Of a DNA stretch of 64,000 bases, positions 1-10,353 are shown in pieces. Numbering within the stretch: the stretch's first letter is position 1; each line of letters starts with the position of its first letter. The translations under genes and the position numbers were made by a program. The notes under the pieces are model-generated. The model made no database searches. It worked only from the letters and a program-made list of their open reading frames with translations, and was not told the origin of the DNA. Source of the DNA: Acheta domesticus (Eukaryota > Arthropoda > Insecta > Orthoptera > Gryllidae); contig JAHLJT010000631.1 of assembly GCA_031308135.1 (NCBI GenBank), positions 145,866,734-145,930,733 of the forward strand. The letters run 5' to 3'.

Positions 1-235
1 GATGCACACAAGCACACGATTGATATGACATGACAACATTTCAGAAATCGAATAACAGAGTTGAAAAATGTTAAAACATGCAATTTGTAAAAAACACAGA
101 CAGTCCTGTATATTTATCTGCATAGATTCTATCAGTGAATAGAAGTACTAGAAATGATTTCAATAAAAATTTCTACACTTTTTCAATAGGATTGTTCTGC
201 AACTACACATTCATGAAATTAAAATCCATGTCTGG
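1..235. other. AT-rich noncoding sequence related to the far end of the window
   Basis: No open frame or RNA gene is supported. Positions about 16-125 (starting near CGATTGATATGACA) resemble positions about 63,152-63,262 in the same orientation, including spaced matches around GAAAAATnGTTAAAA and CAGACA. Both lie just outside REP copies, so this is probably another interspersed repeat. Confidence 0.35.
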
Positions 236-310
236 GATTCGAACCTGAGATCTTTCGAAGTGAAACGCGCAGACCCAGAGCGCCTTAACACCGTTGTCAT
301 TGGAGCAAGT
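236..310 (-). repeat. tRNA-like / tRNA-derived SINE remnant
   Basis: On the minus strand the segment contains a good B-box-like T-loop (GGTTCGAATCCC) preceded about 45 bases upstream by GGTGTTAAGGCGC, which resembles the D-arm end of type II tRNAs. The 5' acceptor strand and a clean A box are not recognisable and no stable cloverleaf is evident by eye. I read it as a tRNA-derived fragment rather than a working tRNA gene. Confidence 0.3.
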
Positions 311-365
311 TGCGGAGTGAAGACGTGTATCAGTCAAAAACGTAATTGTATCAGCTCTATCATTT

Positions 366-1831
366 GGAGCCGGTAATTTTTTTCATTTCTTAATTTTCGG
401 TTCCTATTGGTAGACGGAAATATTAATTTTAGAATATTAAAGAACACAAATACCCACTCCTAAATAGCAATTTTCTTTAAAAAATGATGTGCCGTTTTGA
501 AGCTCATTTTCACAGAAAATTTTAGAGTTTTCAAATTACTTTATTTAAAGTTATTTGAAGCACATACTCTCATAAATTAATAATACTCCAATTGCTGGTA
601 ATGTGCATATTAAAGATGTGAGAGCTCTTTGCAATAAATTACATATATGTAATTTGCAATAAATTACATATATGTAATTTTTCAAAAAACAAATAAAAAA
701 CTCAAAATAAACTTTTCGTCATATTAAAGAGAGTAATTAGCACTATCCGTTACAAAAGTTTGAAGAAAACATTTGCAGCCATACATGAGAAAATGGCGTT
801 TGAGCGTTTCTGAAAATGACGAAATTTGAGCTACTTTTCACAGAAAACGGTTGTGTTTCGAGAAACTTTACTTGACGCACATGTACTCGTAATATAAAGC
901 ACATGTACTCGTAATATAATAATGTGAAAAAATCGCCGCAAATGTAATATTAAGGACGTGAGGACAAGTCAAAAAATTACATTTTTGCAATTTTTGAAAA
1001 AAAACAAAGAATAGAGCAATATAGCTTTTTTGTCATCTAACAAAAAAACATTAGGCAGTATACCTACCAAAAGTTTAAAGAAAAAATTTGTAGCCGTTTT
1101 AGAACATCTTATTTTTGTATTTTTTTAAAATTGCACATATTGCACGCAATATTGCGCGGAAAACTTTCTAAATTTTTCAAAACAATGCACGTGACCTTAA
1201 TGGAAGAGCTCAGTTTGGACAACAAATTTTGTTTAAAAGAAAAATCTCTACCTTCAATTTTGTAGTTCCAAGAAAGACGCCGAAAAAAATCGCAATTTTC
1301 GAAAATTCAGTTATCCGTGAAAATCGGACCTGTATTACCTTAATAAGTGTATTTTACTCTTACAGGAAATTTAAGAAAGAATTTGGAGCCGTTTTTGAGA
1401 AATTTTGGATATGTCCGGGGGGCTTCATGTAAACTACCCCCAAATTTTACAGAATCTTTTTGAAAATATCAATGTTTCGACTAGAACCAGATCGACTGGG
1501 GAATATCCATTTTGGGAGAAATCGTACGTATGGTTTAGGCGCTAGCAGTGTTCACAGACGGACGGAGAGACAGTCGGACTGACGGACGTTTCCTTTCAAT
1601 TGGTTTTCGGTATCAAGAACCCACAAAAGAGGGGTTCCAATTACTCCACAATGTTAGGGGACTGTTTTTTCTTATTTTAGCAACTAGTTTTATCCAGTTT
1701 TTCTTGATCAGAGCCGCAACGAAATTGTTTCTGGCGAAAATTGGCCATTTTTTCGCGTAGCTTTACATAACTTTCCCTATACTACGGTATATCACTTCGT
1801 GTATACGTACGTATCCGGGAAAGTAAAAAGT
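366..1831 (-). repeat. REP type-A copy, reverse orientation
   Basis: Noncoding interspersed repeat. It runs from the REP-A block next to the TAGGAAACCG motif, through the modular body, the GTCC/GTCT-rich patch (about 1,555-1,590, here as GACGGACGGAG-like text) and the hairpin end near 1,770-1,825. Two short direct duplications are visible: about 25 bp around 632-690 (ATTACATATATGTAATTT twice) and about 20 bp around 880-920 (GCACATGTACTCGTAATATA twice). Short open frames inside it are not shared with other copies. Confidence 0.8.
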
Positions 1832-1856
1832 GGATAAATCCAGTTGCTAAATTAAT

Positions 1857-3470
1857 CTTCCGGTGGCCGCGCCTATTTAGTGATAAAGGCGGGCGCGTAA
1901 GAGCACTGTATGCTGCCTCAAGAAAACACTATTTTGCACCCCCAAAACATCTGTTATTTAATTAAAGAAAGAACAATGAAAACTCACAACTATTCACTTC
2001 ATTTTAATGTCAATACTTTTATAATCATAGAAATGTGGCTATTTTTAAGTGAAGAATAATAAATAACACATTGTTTCAGAAATTTATAAAACAAAATAAA
2101 GCAAAGACAAAATTAAGTAAAAAATTGTATTAAATACGCAAATAAATTAAATGAAACAGTATCCTTACTTTTACAAAAGCATCATATGGCGTTCATGAAG
2201 TTGTTTCCACTAACTCAAGATGTTGCCTGATTTCTTCCTCTGCTTCAGCCTTTCCGCAAAGATAAAAACAAAATTAAACTACAGTCTAGTAATAGAAACT
2301 AGTGGTGCTACAGAATGGCACGGACTTTCCCGTATTAGTTTTCTGTTTTGTTTGGTCTCGGCTAGCTTTTCGGACTTGCCAATACTCTTGACAGCTACCA
2401 TCTATCGCCGCCCAAACTACATTTTTTCGACATTTTCTCACGTTTACGGTTTTCCAATAGGAAACAAAAGTATTATTTTAAGGAACTGTCTGTTTATTTT
2501 AATATTATTTTAAGAATATAAAAAACAATTAAACCTTGCCCTAAATGGCAATTTTCGTTGAAAAATTTGGAGTCGTTTCAAGAAAATGACGTTTCAGCGC
2601 TACTGTGAACTCACTTTGGACGACAAATTTTATTTGAAGGAAAAATCTCTATCTTCAATTTTGTTCTAGGAAGACGCCGAAAAATTTCAAACTTTTGCAA
2701 TTTTCGAAAATTCAGAGTTAGCCGTGAAAACTGGATCTACGCCACCTTAATAAGTATATTTTACTCTATTCTTACAAGAAATTTATAGAAAAATTTTGAA
2801 GCTGTTTTTGAGAAATGTTGAAAATGTCCGGGGGCTTCATGTAAAGTACCCTCAAATTTTGAAGAAAGTTTTTTAAATCGAGGCGCCACGAGTGGACGCT
2901 GATCGACCGCATAATATCCATTTTGGAAGAAATCGCACGTATGTTTACGCGCTAGTGTTGTTCACAGACGGTCAGACAGACGCACAGACAGACGGACGGA
3001 CGACGTTTTGAAATGACCCACTTTTTCGGTACCAGGGGACCCAAAACGTGTTTTTTCCGTTGAAATCTCGGAATCAATTTTCCGCAACATTACATAACTT
3101 TCCCTACAACGTGTATTACTCCGTATATATGTACGTATACGGGAAACTAAAAATTCAAGAAAACATTAACATAATTGTTTTGCTCACAGTGATAAAAAAT
3201 TCGTCTACAATCTTAATAAGTAAAGTGTTGGTTTGGATTATTAAAAATACTTACACGAGTGTTGCGGTAGAGTACAGATTGCTGCAATTGGAATATTTCT
3301 ATTTTCAAATCTTCTTTACGACTGTTAAGGGGAAGACAACGGAACGGAGATTTCCGCGTTTCGTTTAGAATGTGGTGAAGTGAGAATACTGAAGCCCTCT
3401 GACATGTCATACTCCATTTTAGAACAATAAAATCACAAAGGCAGCACGGTGTGCTGCGGTGCGCCCGCCG
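1857..3470. mobile_element. Possible insertion splitting a REP copy, with GC-rich inverted ends
   Basis: The REP text ...CCAGTTGCTAAATTA stops at about 1,856 and resumes as AAATTAAGAAAAAGAATCCCC at about 3,471, where other copies read continuously. The left interior edge starts near CCGGTGGCCGCGCC and the right edge ends near GGTGCGCCCGCCGG, which are roughly inverted. The repeated AAATTA would be the target duplication. No coding capacity is recognised, and a separate reverse REP copy is nested at 2,298-3,150. The exact boundaries are inferred. Confidence 0.35.
2298..3150 (-). repeat. REP copy with a large internal deletion, reverse orientation
   Basis: It begins with ACTAGTGGTGCTACAGAATG-type terminal sequence and ends with the REP hairpin, but the central modules present in full copies are missing between about 2,540 and 2,600. 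The GACGGACGGACG-type patch is at about 2,975-3,005. Noncoding. Confidence 0.75.
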
Positions 3471-3520
3471 GAAATTAAGAAAAAGAATCCCCTAACATGT
3501 GGTGCAGAATTGAAACCTAT

Positions 3521-4009
3521 ATTTTACTTTCCCGTATACGTACGTATCATCGGAGTGATATACGTAGTATAGGGAAAGTTATGTAATGCTGCGTGAAAAA
3601 ATGGTGCATTTTCTGCGGAAAAAAAATTCATTGCCGGGCCGTGATAATGAAAAAGTGAATAAAACCAGTTGCTAAATTAAGAAAAAAATCCTCTAACACG
3701 TGGTGTAGCCAGAAACCCTGTTTTGTGAGTCCTTGATAGCGAAAAACTAATTGAAAGGAAAACGTCGGTCTGTCCGTCGGTCTGTCCGTCCGTCTGTGAG
3801 CACTGCTAGCGCCTAATCATACGTACGATTTCTTTGAAAATGGATATTTCCCAGTTAATTTGATTCTAGTCGAAGCCTTGAGATTTTGAAAAAGCTTCTT
3901 CAAAATTTGGGGGTACTTTACATGTAGTCCCCCGACATTTTAAAAATTTTCTCAAAAACGGCTCTAAATTTTTTTCTTTAAATTACTTGTAAGAGTAAAA
4001 TACTTACTT
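3521..4009 (+). repeat. REP type-A copy, first part (continues at 7,803)
   Basis: It starts with the hairpin end (ACTTTCCCGTATACG...) and carries the GTCC/GTCT patch and the GGGGGTACTTTACATG block. The copy is broken at GAGTAAAATAC by the LINE and resumes after it. Undisturbed copies read GAGTAAAATACACTTATTAAGG here, so the site of insertion is clear. Confidence 0.8.
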
Positions 4010-4193
4010 CTCGGCTGTCCGGGTGACGCCGCGTCGTTGGCAGAGAGGCCGACGTTTCGCCTAACATGTGAGGAACACTGCCCTGAGGAAGCCTACGACA
4101 TGTTAGGCGAAACGTCGGCCTCTCTGCCAACGACGCGGCGTCACCCGGACAGCCGAGAAGTAATGAACTCGAGCCGCGGAAGCTTGCATGTAC
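4010..4193 (-). mobile_element. Palindromic retroposon-like element with 19-bp TSD
   Basis: Two perfectly complementary 63-nt arms (4,007-4,069 and 4,098-4,160) are separated by a 28-nt spacer, followed by a single-stranded leader (4,161-4,193, with GAGCCGCGGAAGCTT). The flanks repeat AAGAGTAAAATACTTACTT (3,991-4,009 and 4,194-4,212), a variable-length TSD typical of retroposition. The left copy's last bases overlap the arm, so the TSD is 16-19 bp. The leader and arms are clearly related to the element at 38,877-39,113, in opposite orientation. It sits in the 3' tail of the LINE and is therefore younger than it. Confidence 0.75.
4080..4119 (+). ncRNA. Hammerhead-ribozyme-like motif 1
   Basis: The order is: core box CTGAGGA (4,083-4,089), an extra A, stem II GCCT/AGGC (4,091-4,094 with 4,105-4,108), GAAA (4,109-4,112), then CGTC with the expected NUH cleavage triplet GUC (4,114-4,116). 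GGC after the triplet can pair with GCC just before the core box as stem I. Stem III would be only AC/GU, as in minimal hammerheads thought to work as dimers. The extra A after the core departs from the classical consensus. Activity is not shown. Confidence 0.5.
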
Positions 4194-4221
4194 AAGAGTA
4201 AAATACTTACTTACTTACTTA

Positions 4222-5281
4222 CTAGCCAACGCCCACCCTTGGCAGGTTAGCCATTTGGTGACGCGCTGACCAGTATAGACGGGCTGTCTCTCTGTAGAAG
4301 TCGTCCTCTGCCGAGTTGGTGTTGGCACTCAGGGCTGGGCACATCGGAAGGTGTGTTGCATCCATCTTTGGGCCATTACATAGCACACAGGCGTCGGTTT
4401 CGAAGACCCCTATGCGGTGCAGAGGGCTGGCAAGGTAGTCGTGGCCTGTGGTTGTTCTGAACACGGCGACACTAGTGGCTCGAGGTAGATTGTGGGATAT
4501 CGGTGTTTCCGTCAGGCTGGACCAAAGTTTTCCAGCGGCGCTCTCGATTCTTCGTGCTTTTACCCAGACATTTATTGAGCGCTTTATGCAGGATTTCGCA
4601 GAGGAATACGACTGGTGGCTGTGTGGCTGGTCAAATGTTGTGCCTTTCTTGGCCAGCTCGTCTGCTTTTTCATTCTCTGGAACACCAACGTGGCTAGGAA
4701 TCCACTGTAGGACGATTGACGGCCATCTTCTATGAGTTTTGAGATCCTGGCACGGCAGGATAAGGTTTTTGCACTGTCTGTATGGCAGTTGCTAGACAAT
4801 GCCAGTATTGCCTCTTGGCAATCAATGAAAAACACTATCTTTTGGGCGGTATGAGCTTCTAGGGATTTGCAGGCTTCGTTCTTTCGCCATCCTAGTTGGT
4901 CAATGGCATCCCCACCGCCAAAGAGCATGGACGATCCATCACAATATATGTGCATCCATTCTTCCGGAGGGTATTGAGTGCTGATTGTTTCTAGAGCGAC
5001 TTTTCTTAGGAGCACTTCACTTCATAAGTGTTTTGGTGTATCGTAGTCAGTTAACCCTAATACAGTGATTGGTAAAAACTGGCAAATCGTTGCTCAGGGA
5101 ATGGGGCGGCCACAGACTGCAGGATGTCATATTTTTTCGTGGTTATGGTGGCTATGGTCAGAGGCATTGCCTGGGTTTTTAGGCGCTGTGTCGCTTGTCT
5201 ATTCTCTTCCCACTTCTTGGGTAATACTCGTCTTTGTCTTTCCCAAAACATAAGGTGAGATTTATCTCTGCGGCATTGCAT
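4222..5281 (-). pseudogene. LINE ORF, 3' part: thumb, RNase H and terminal zinc finger
   Basis: Three frames are needed. Minus-strand 5,057-5,281 continues past the RT thumb. Minus-strand 4,584-5,015 starts the RNase H domain, with IYCDGSS holding its first acidic residue and FFIDCQEAI the motif with a later acidic position. Minus-strand 4,222-4,464 has the RTTTGHDYLASPLHRIG stretch seen after RNase H in many LINEs, then the CVLC...H....C finger. At least three frameshifts separate the pieces. Family knowledge says RNase H degrades the RNA of the RNA/DNA hybrid and the finger contributes to nucleic-acid binding. The clade is inferred from domain order and tail only. Confidence 0.75.
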
Positions 5282-5291
5282 TGGTTCGATG

Positions 5292-6639
5292 TTAGTCTGA
5301 GCTTAGTGAGTTAGCAGTGAGGCGCTTGAGCAGACGACACCTTTCGGTCGCTTTCTCAGCAGAGCCATCGATGTGGGCTTTCCATGTCATTCTCTTGTCT
5401 ATTGTTACGCCCAGGTACTTTGTGATGTCTTGCTTCTCTAAATTTGCACCTTTGTATAAGAGTTGTATGTTGGGTTGTTTAGTCGACAAGCTGAGTACTT
5501 GGTATACTGTCTTGGCGGTATTAACCATTAGGCAATTGGTATCTGCCCATATTTCAAGGTTTTTGAGACCTTGGTTTAGCACCGTCTCAAGGGATTTGAT
5601 GTTACTGCTAGATGCCCATATGAGAAGGTCGTCAGCATTTAGTAGTGTTTCGCCTCCAGGCGTTTTCTGGATAGCTTCCAGCACATCATTGATCATGATG
5701 TTAAATAGCAGACAACTGAGGACAGCTCCTTGAGGCAGGCCTTGACGTTGCAGTCGGAAGCGGGAGCTGCTGTTTTGGAATCTTACTCTTTGGTAGCGCT
5801 CGCCCAGGAAGGATTTGATCCAGCTGAACAGCTTTCCAGCAATGCCGGCTTTGGCTAGCTTGTGAAGGAGTCTTCCTTTCCATACTGTATCGTAAGCCGC
5901 TTTCAGGTCCACAAAGACTGCCACTGTGGACATTTTTTGGTGGAGTGCGTCTCTGACATGTTGTGAGAATGCCATTACATTGTTCATTGTATTTCTGTGC
6001 TTCCTGAAACCGGCTTGGGCATCGTCAATTATATTCAGGTGCCCGATTGCTAAGGTACTTAATATCATTCTTTCTGCCAATTTGCATAGAGAACTGGTAA
6101 AGGTAATTGGGCGATAGCTTCCTACCTGGCTTTGATCTTTTCCTTTTTTCAATGTGGGTATAACTTCTCCTTTTCTCCACTGGCTAGGCACTCTTGAGTT
6201 CCAGGTTTGGTTGACGAGTGTGAGCAGAACTTCCTTTGCTTTAGTTCCTAGATTAATTAACATTTCAAGAAATAATTGGTCAAGACCTGCTGACTTCTTT
6301 TTCTTACATTTCGATAGTGTTGCTTCCAGCTCTGTAATAGAGAAATCGTCCATGCATATGGAACTCATTTTTTCGTCTAGACATAGTGTGAGCGGGCTGC
6401 GTAGTTGGTTTATTTTTTCCCTCTTATTTATTTTTATGTTGCTAACTTGGGTGTAATATTTGCACAGGGCGTTTGCGATTTCGTTATGAGTGGTGTGCAC
6501 TTTATCCCTTTCCCTGACAGGGAGTTGCTTCTGCTTGTTGCTATCATTATTTAAGGTTGTCACAAACTTATGTGCTTTGGAAACATCCCTTCTGAAATCC
6601 AGCTTTTCTAAGAAATTTCGAAAAGCGTCTCTTTTGCCA
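5292..6639 (-). pseudogene. LINE ORF, reverse transcriptase domain
   Basis: This codes for about 420 residues of a non-LTR reverse transcriptase, which would copy element RNA into DNA at the nicked target. Visible motifs are SYRPITF near residue 150, the AGFRKHRNT fingers block, FVDLKAAYDTVW (motif A aspartate), LPQGAVLSCLLFNI (motif B) and NADDLLIWA (motif C). The motif C box starts with N instead of the usual aromatic or F/Y residue. The frame is shifted relative to the endonuclease part just upstream, near 6,570-6,640, and it ends at an in-frame stop near 5,290. By homology the frame is open upstream of the first ATG, so no start codon is claimed. Confidence 0.85.
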
Positions 6640-7692
6640 GGTTTTAATGGCTCGGGTAAGTATGGCCTGCTTTCTCCTCAAGTCTACGCAGTCTAGCAGA
6701 GATTTTGTCCGTTCTGCTTTGCGCCTGGCCTTGTTTCTCTGATCTTTCAGCCTTTCTAGTGTTGGGTTCCACAAGGGCTTATAGACTTTTGTTTGTCCTC
6801 GGGGGATGCACACTTTGGCGCATTTCAGGATGGCTTCTGTTATTGCTGTCGCAGAGGCTTCTGGGTCTGTTAGATGCAGACCAGTTAGAGCTTCATCTGT
6901 GCTCTGTTGGTATTGGATCCATCTCGCTTTCTTGAAATTCCATCGCGGGGCTCTGTTTTGCATCTGTTTCTCTTTTTGTAGCTCACATCTGACTAGTAGG
7001 GCTAGGTGGCCACATCCTCCCGCATCATCCATTAATGAGACAGTGGTTTTCTGCGTAATATGCGGGTGGGTTAGAACCAGGTCGGGTCAGATTTGGCTGC
7101 CAACATAGGACAGGAAAATAGGCGGCATCTCTTTAATATCGAACGAGATATGGTCGATGAAAGCCTCAAGATGTCTGCCAGCATTTGTTATTCTTTGATA
7201 ACCCCACCTTGGAGATGGGCTGTTGAAGTCTCCTAAAATGACAGCGTTTGTCTGGATATGATCATCTAGTAGCTCCAGATCTGGTATGTTTTCAGGGGGG
7301 TTATATATAAAGATTACCGTGGCATGGTATGTTCCCTTCCAGGGATCTACTTTGTAAGCCTCCAGACTATCTCGATCTTGCATTTCATGTAATATTTTTG
7401 TCTTGCTTACTAGGGTTGTTTTAATTCCAATCATCATTCCCGAAGTTACTTGTCGGCTTCTTTAAAAAATATGGTTAGAGTAACCATTTGTCGTATAAAA
7501 ATGAGGTGTTTCTGTCGCAGCACCCGCTTCTGCAATAACATGGATATCTACATCCTTTGCGAGGATGCTTCGTTTGAACTCTAAGAACTTTGAATTGCTA
7601 AGACCTCCAGCATTCCAGTAGACAACCTTCAGGTCTGTGTCCACGTCCTGAGAAGGACCATTTGTATTTGCATGCGTGATTCGCGGGTTCAT
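6568..7692 (-). pseudogene. LINE ORF, 5' part: endonuclease
   Basis: The N-terminal piece (7,462-7,692) has LKVVYWNAGGLSN, the entry strand of an exonuclease/endonuclease/phosphatase fold, and IHVIAEAG with its glutamate. The next piece (7,087-7,437) is frameshifted near 7,440-7,455 and carries AVILGDFNSPSPRWG, the conserved GDFN block. An in-frame TGA just downstream at about 7,084-7,086 is followed by more of the same frame to 6,568 (PDLVLTHPHI, then a basic linker). The endonuclease would nick the target to prime reverse transcription. The ATG near 7,692 is a plausible real start. Confidence 0.75.
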
Positions 7693-7802
7693 ATCGGTCA
7701 GCGCGTTAGTGGTGGATCGCTATAGCTCATTTAGCGTTACCCAGGGGACACGTGCGATACATTCACATATATCACGGACGCGAGCTACTCTGTCCCCCAT
7801 AA

Positions 7803-8937
7803 GTGTATAATACACGTATTAAGGTGACACAGGTCCGATTTTCACGTATAATTCTTAATTTTCGAAAATTGTGAAAGTTTGAATTTTTTTTCGGCGTCTT
7901 TCTCCAACTACGAACTTGAAGATAGGGATTTTTCCTTCAAATAAAATGTGCTCTCCAAAGTGAGTTCTTTCTTTAAGATCATCTACATTGTTCTGAAAAT
8001 TTTAGTAGTTTTCGCGCAATATTGCGTGCAATATGTGCAATTTTAAAAAATTACAAAAACTAGATTTTCTCAAAAACGGCTCCAAATTTTTCTTTAAACT
8101 TTTGGTAGGTATAGAGCCTAATATATTTTATGAGATGACAAAAACGCCATATTGCTGTATTCTTTTGATTTTTCAAAAATTGCAAAAATGTAATTTTTTT
8201 GACTTTTCTCTCACGTCGTTAATATTTACACTACCGGTGAATTGTTCACATTATTATATTTATGAGTACATATCCTTTAAATAATGTCAAATAAAGTTTG
8301 TCGAAAACACAACCGTTTTCTGTGAAAAGTAGCTCGAATTTCCGCATTTTGAGATACACTCAAACGCCATTTTCTGATAAATGGCTAAAAATAATTTATT
8401 CAAACCTTTCGATCGGATAGTGCTAATTGCACTCTTTAATATGATGTAGAGTTTATTTTGAGGATTTTTTTTTTCAAAAATTACACATCTGTAATTTTTT
8501 TAATGGCTCTCTTTCATCTGTAATATTCACATTACCAGCAGTTTGTAAACATTATTATGTTTGTGAGTGTAAGTGCTTCAAATAACGTCAAATAAAGTAT
8601 TTTTAAAACTCAAAACTTCTCTGTGAAAATGAGCTTCAAATTTCGCATTTTTAGTAGCGCTAAAACGCAATTTTCTTTAAAACGGCACATAATTTTTAAA
8701 AGAGAATTGCCATTTAGGGCTAGGTTTTTGTGTTCTTTAATTTTCGAAAATTTAATATTTTCGTTCTACCTATAGGAAACCGAAAAAATTAAGAAATTGA
8801 CAAAAAATGTACTTTTGGCGGTGATAGATGGTAGCTGGCAAGAAAGAGTATGTTGGCAATTCGGAATAGCTAGCAAAGACCCAAGGAAATAGAGAACTAA
8901 TACGGGAAAGTCTGTGCCATTCTGTAGCACCACTAGT
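7803..8937 (+). repeat. REP type-A copy, continuation of 3,521
   Basis: The body modules resume at ATTAAGGTGACACAGGTCCG and run to the terminal CTGTAGCACCACTAGTT. The short GCGCAATATTGCGTGCAATA palindrome is at about 8,014-8,033. Noncoding. Confidence 0.8.
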
Positions 8938-10349
8938 TAATATTGGGGATATGTAACATGAAGCCCTTTGGACATTTTCAAACTTTTGAAAAAATGGTCA
9001 ACAATTATTATTAAATTTTGTTGTTGAATAGTCTGAAGGCCATTATGAGAATGGCGCAGGTCTCATGTTGGTTGAAAACCCTGATTTTTCGAAAATTGAA
9101 AAAATTCAAAATTTCTTCGGCGTCTTCCTACAACTACAAATATGAAGATACATTTTTTTCTTAATGAAAAATATCTTCATACAATGTTATGTTCAATTTT
9201 TTAAAAATACATGAGTATTTTTTGCGAAATTTTGTGTCAAACACTGGATATATTTATTTTTCTTTAAACCATTTTTTTAATTGCACAAAGTTTTTTTTAT
9301 TAAATTGGGACTTAAGACAATGGTGTAGGTTGAAGAGAGCTTAAGAGAATGGTGCAGGTTTCATGTTCGTTAAAATGCCTGATTTTGCAAAAAATTAAAA
9401 TAAAATAAAAAAAATTCTGCGTCTTTCTACAGCTACTATTGTGAAACTACAATTGTTTTTCTTAATGAAATGTGCTCAAAAATCGATAAGTAATGTTGAA
9501 TTTTTTGAAAATATGAGTAGTTTTTCTATAATTTCGTGACAAACATAATAGCCCGCTCGGAATTGACTGCGTTTCGTGTTCGGAGTCTTCTGACAACTAC
9601 AATTGTGAAAATACAATTTTTTCTCAATGAAATGTATTCATGAAAAATTCATCTTTCAATACGGTCATGACCAATTTTTTGAAAATACGAGTAGTTTTCC
9701 TATAATCTCGTGACAAACGTAATTGCCCCGAGCAAAGTTACTGCGCTTTGGACAGTTGGATGCTTCGTATTGTTAGAATTTGTATACTATTGTTTGTTCG
9801 TGTCTTACATTTGACATTTTGTTATACATGTACACATTATTCTTTTAGAAATTATTAAAAACCAATTTGAAATAAAAAGTGCTAGATCTCAGGGAATATG
9901 GCGAATGTGTGGAATGCAACAAGGAAATTCCGCTTCGCGCTTTCGAATTTCTGTAAATTACGTGTCATTGGTATGAATTGATATAGCTGTACGGTAAAAA
10001 GGTATAATTGTCAAATTTATGTTGATATTTGCATGAAAATATTTTGTTTTCGCTCCAAATGCTGTACCATTTGTAATGAGTGGAGTGTTTTTTGCAAGGT
10101 TGTAGAATACTCTTCTCTAATCATGATTGTAAAATAGAAATTACAATTTTATATATCATTTCTTTGTTCGTTTCTTATATTCGTTCTTTTGTCGTACATT
10201 TACACATTAATCTTTCAAAAATTATTTATTTTGGAATATTTGAATAAAAATTTCCACCAATCAGGGAAAATCAACAATGCGGGGAACGCAACAATGGAAC
10301 TCCTTTTCGCGCTTGCGAATTTATGTGAATTACGTGTCATTGTTGTGAC
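8938..10349 (+). repeat. REP type-B sequence, 5'-truncated
   Basis: It lacks the hairpin end and enters directly at the ATGAAGCCC block. It contains the type-B body, including GTGACAAACATAATAGCCCG, CTGCGCTT and the CAGGGAA...AACGCAACAATGGAA block, partly repeated within this stretch. It is interrupted at TTAA (10,350) and resumes at 11,715. Noncoding. Confidence 0.7.
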
Positions 10350-10353
10350 TTAA

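Larger units (their letters stand above)
4213..7802 (-). mobile_element. Non-LTR retrotransposon (RNase H-bearing LINE, I-like group), degraded
   Basis: One element carries, in order on the minus strand, an APE-type endonuclease, reverse transcriptase, RNase H and a terminal CCHC-like finger. It ends in a short tandem TAAG tail (reading left, 4,201-4,222), the kind of simple-repeat 3' end known for I-type elements. The site falls inside a REP-A copy; flanking GTAAAATAC on the left and GTATAATAC on the right look like a mutated TSD. It is near full length for a single main ORF, but frameshifts and stops break it into at least five pieces, so it cannot encode its own proteins. Confidence 0.8.

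Noticed and set aside
236..310. A functional tRNA gene on the minus strand
   Set aside because: Only the T-loop/B-box region and part of a D arm are recognisable; no acceptor stem or convincing anticodon arm.
5317..5733. 138-codon plus-strand ORF
   Set aside because: Antisense shadow of the LINE reverse transcriptase, which has clear motifs on the minus strand.
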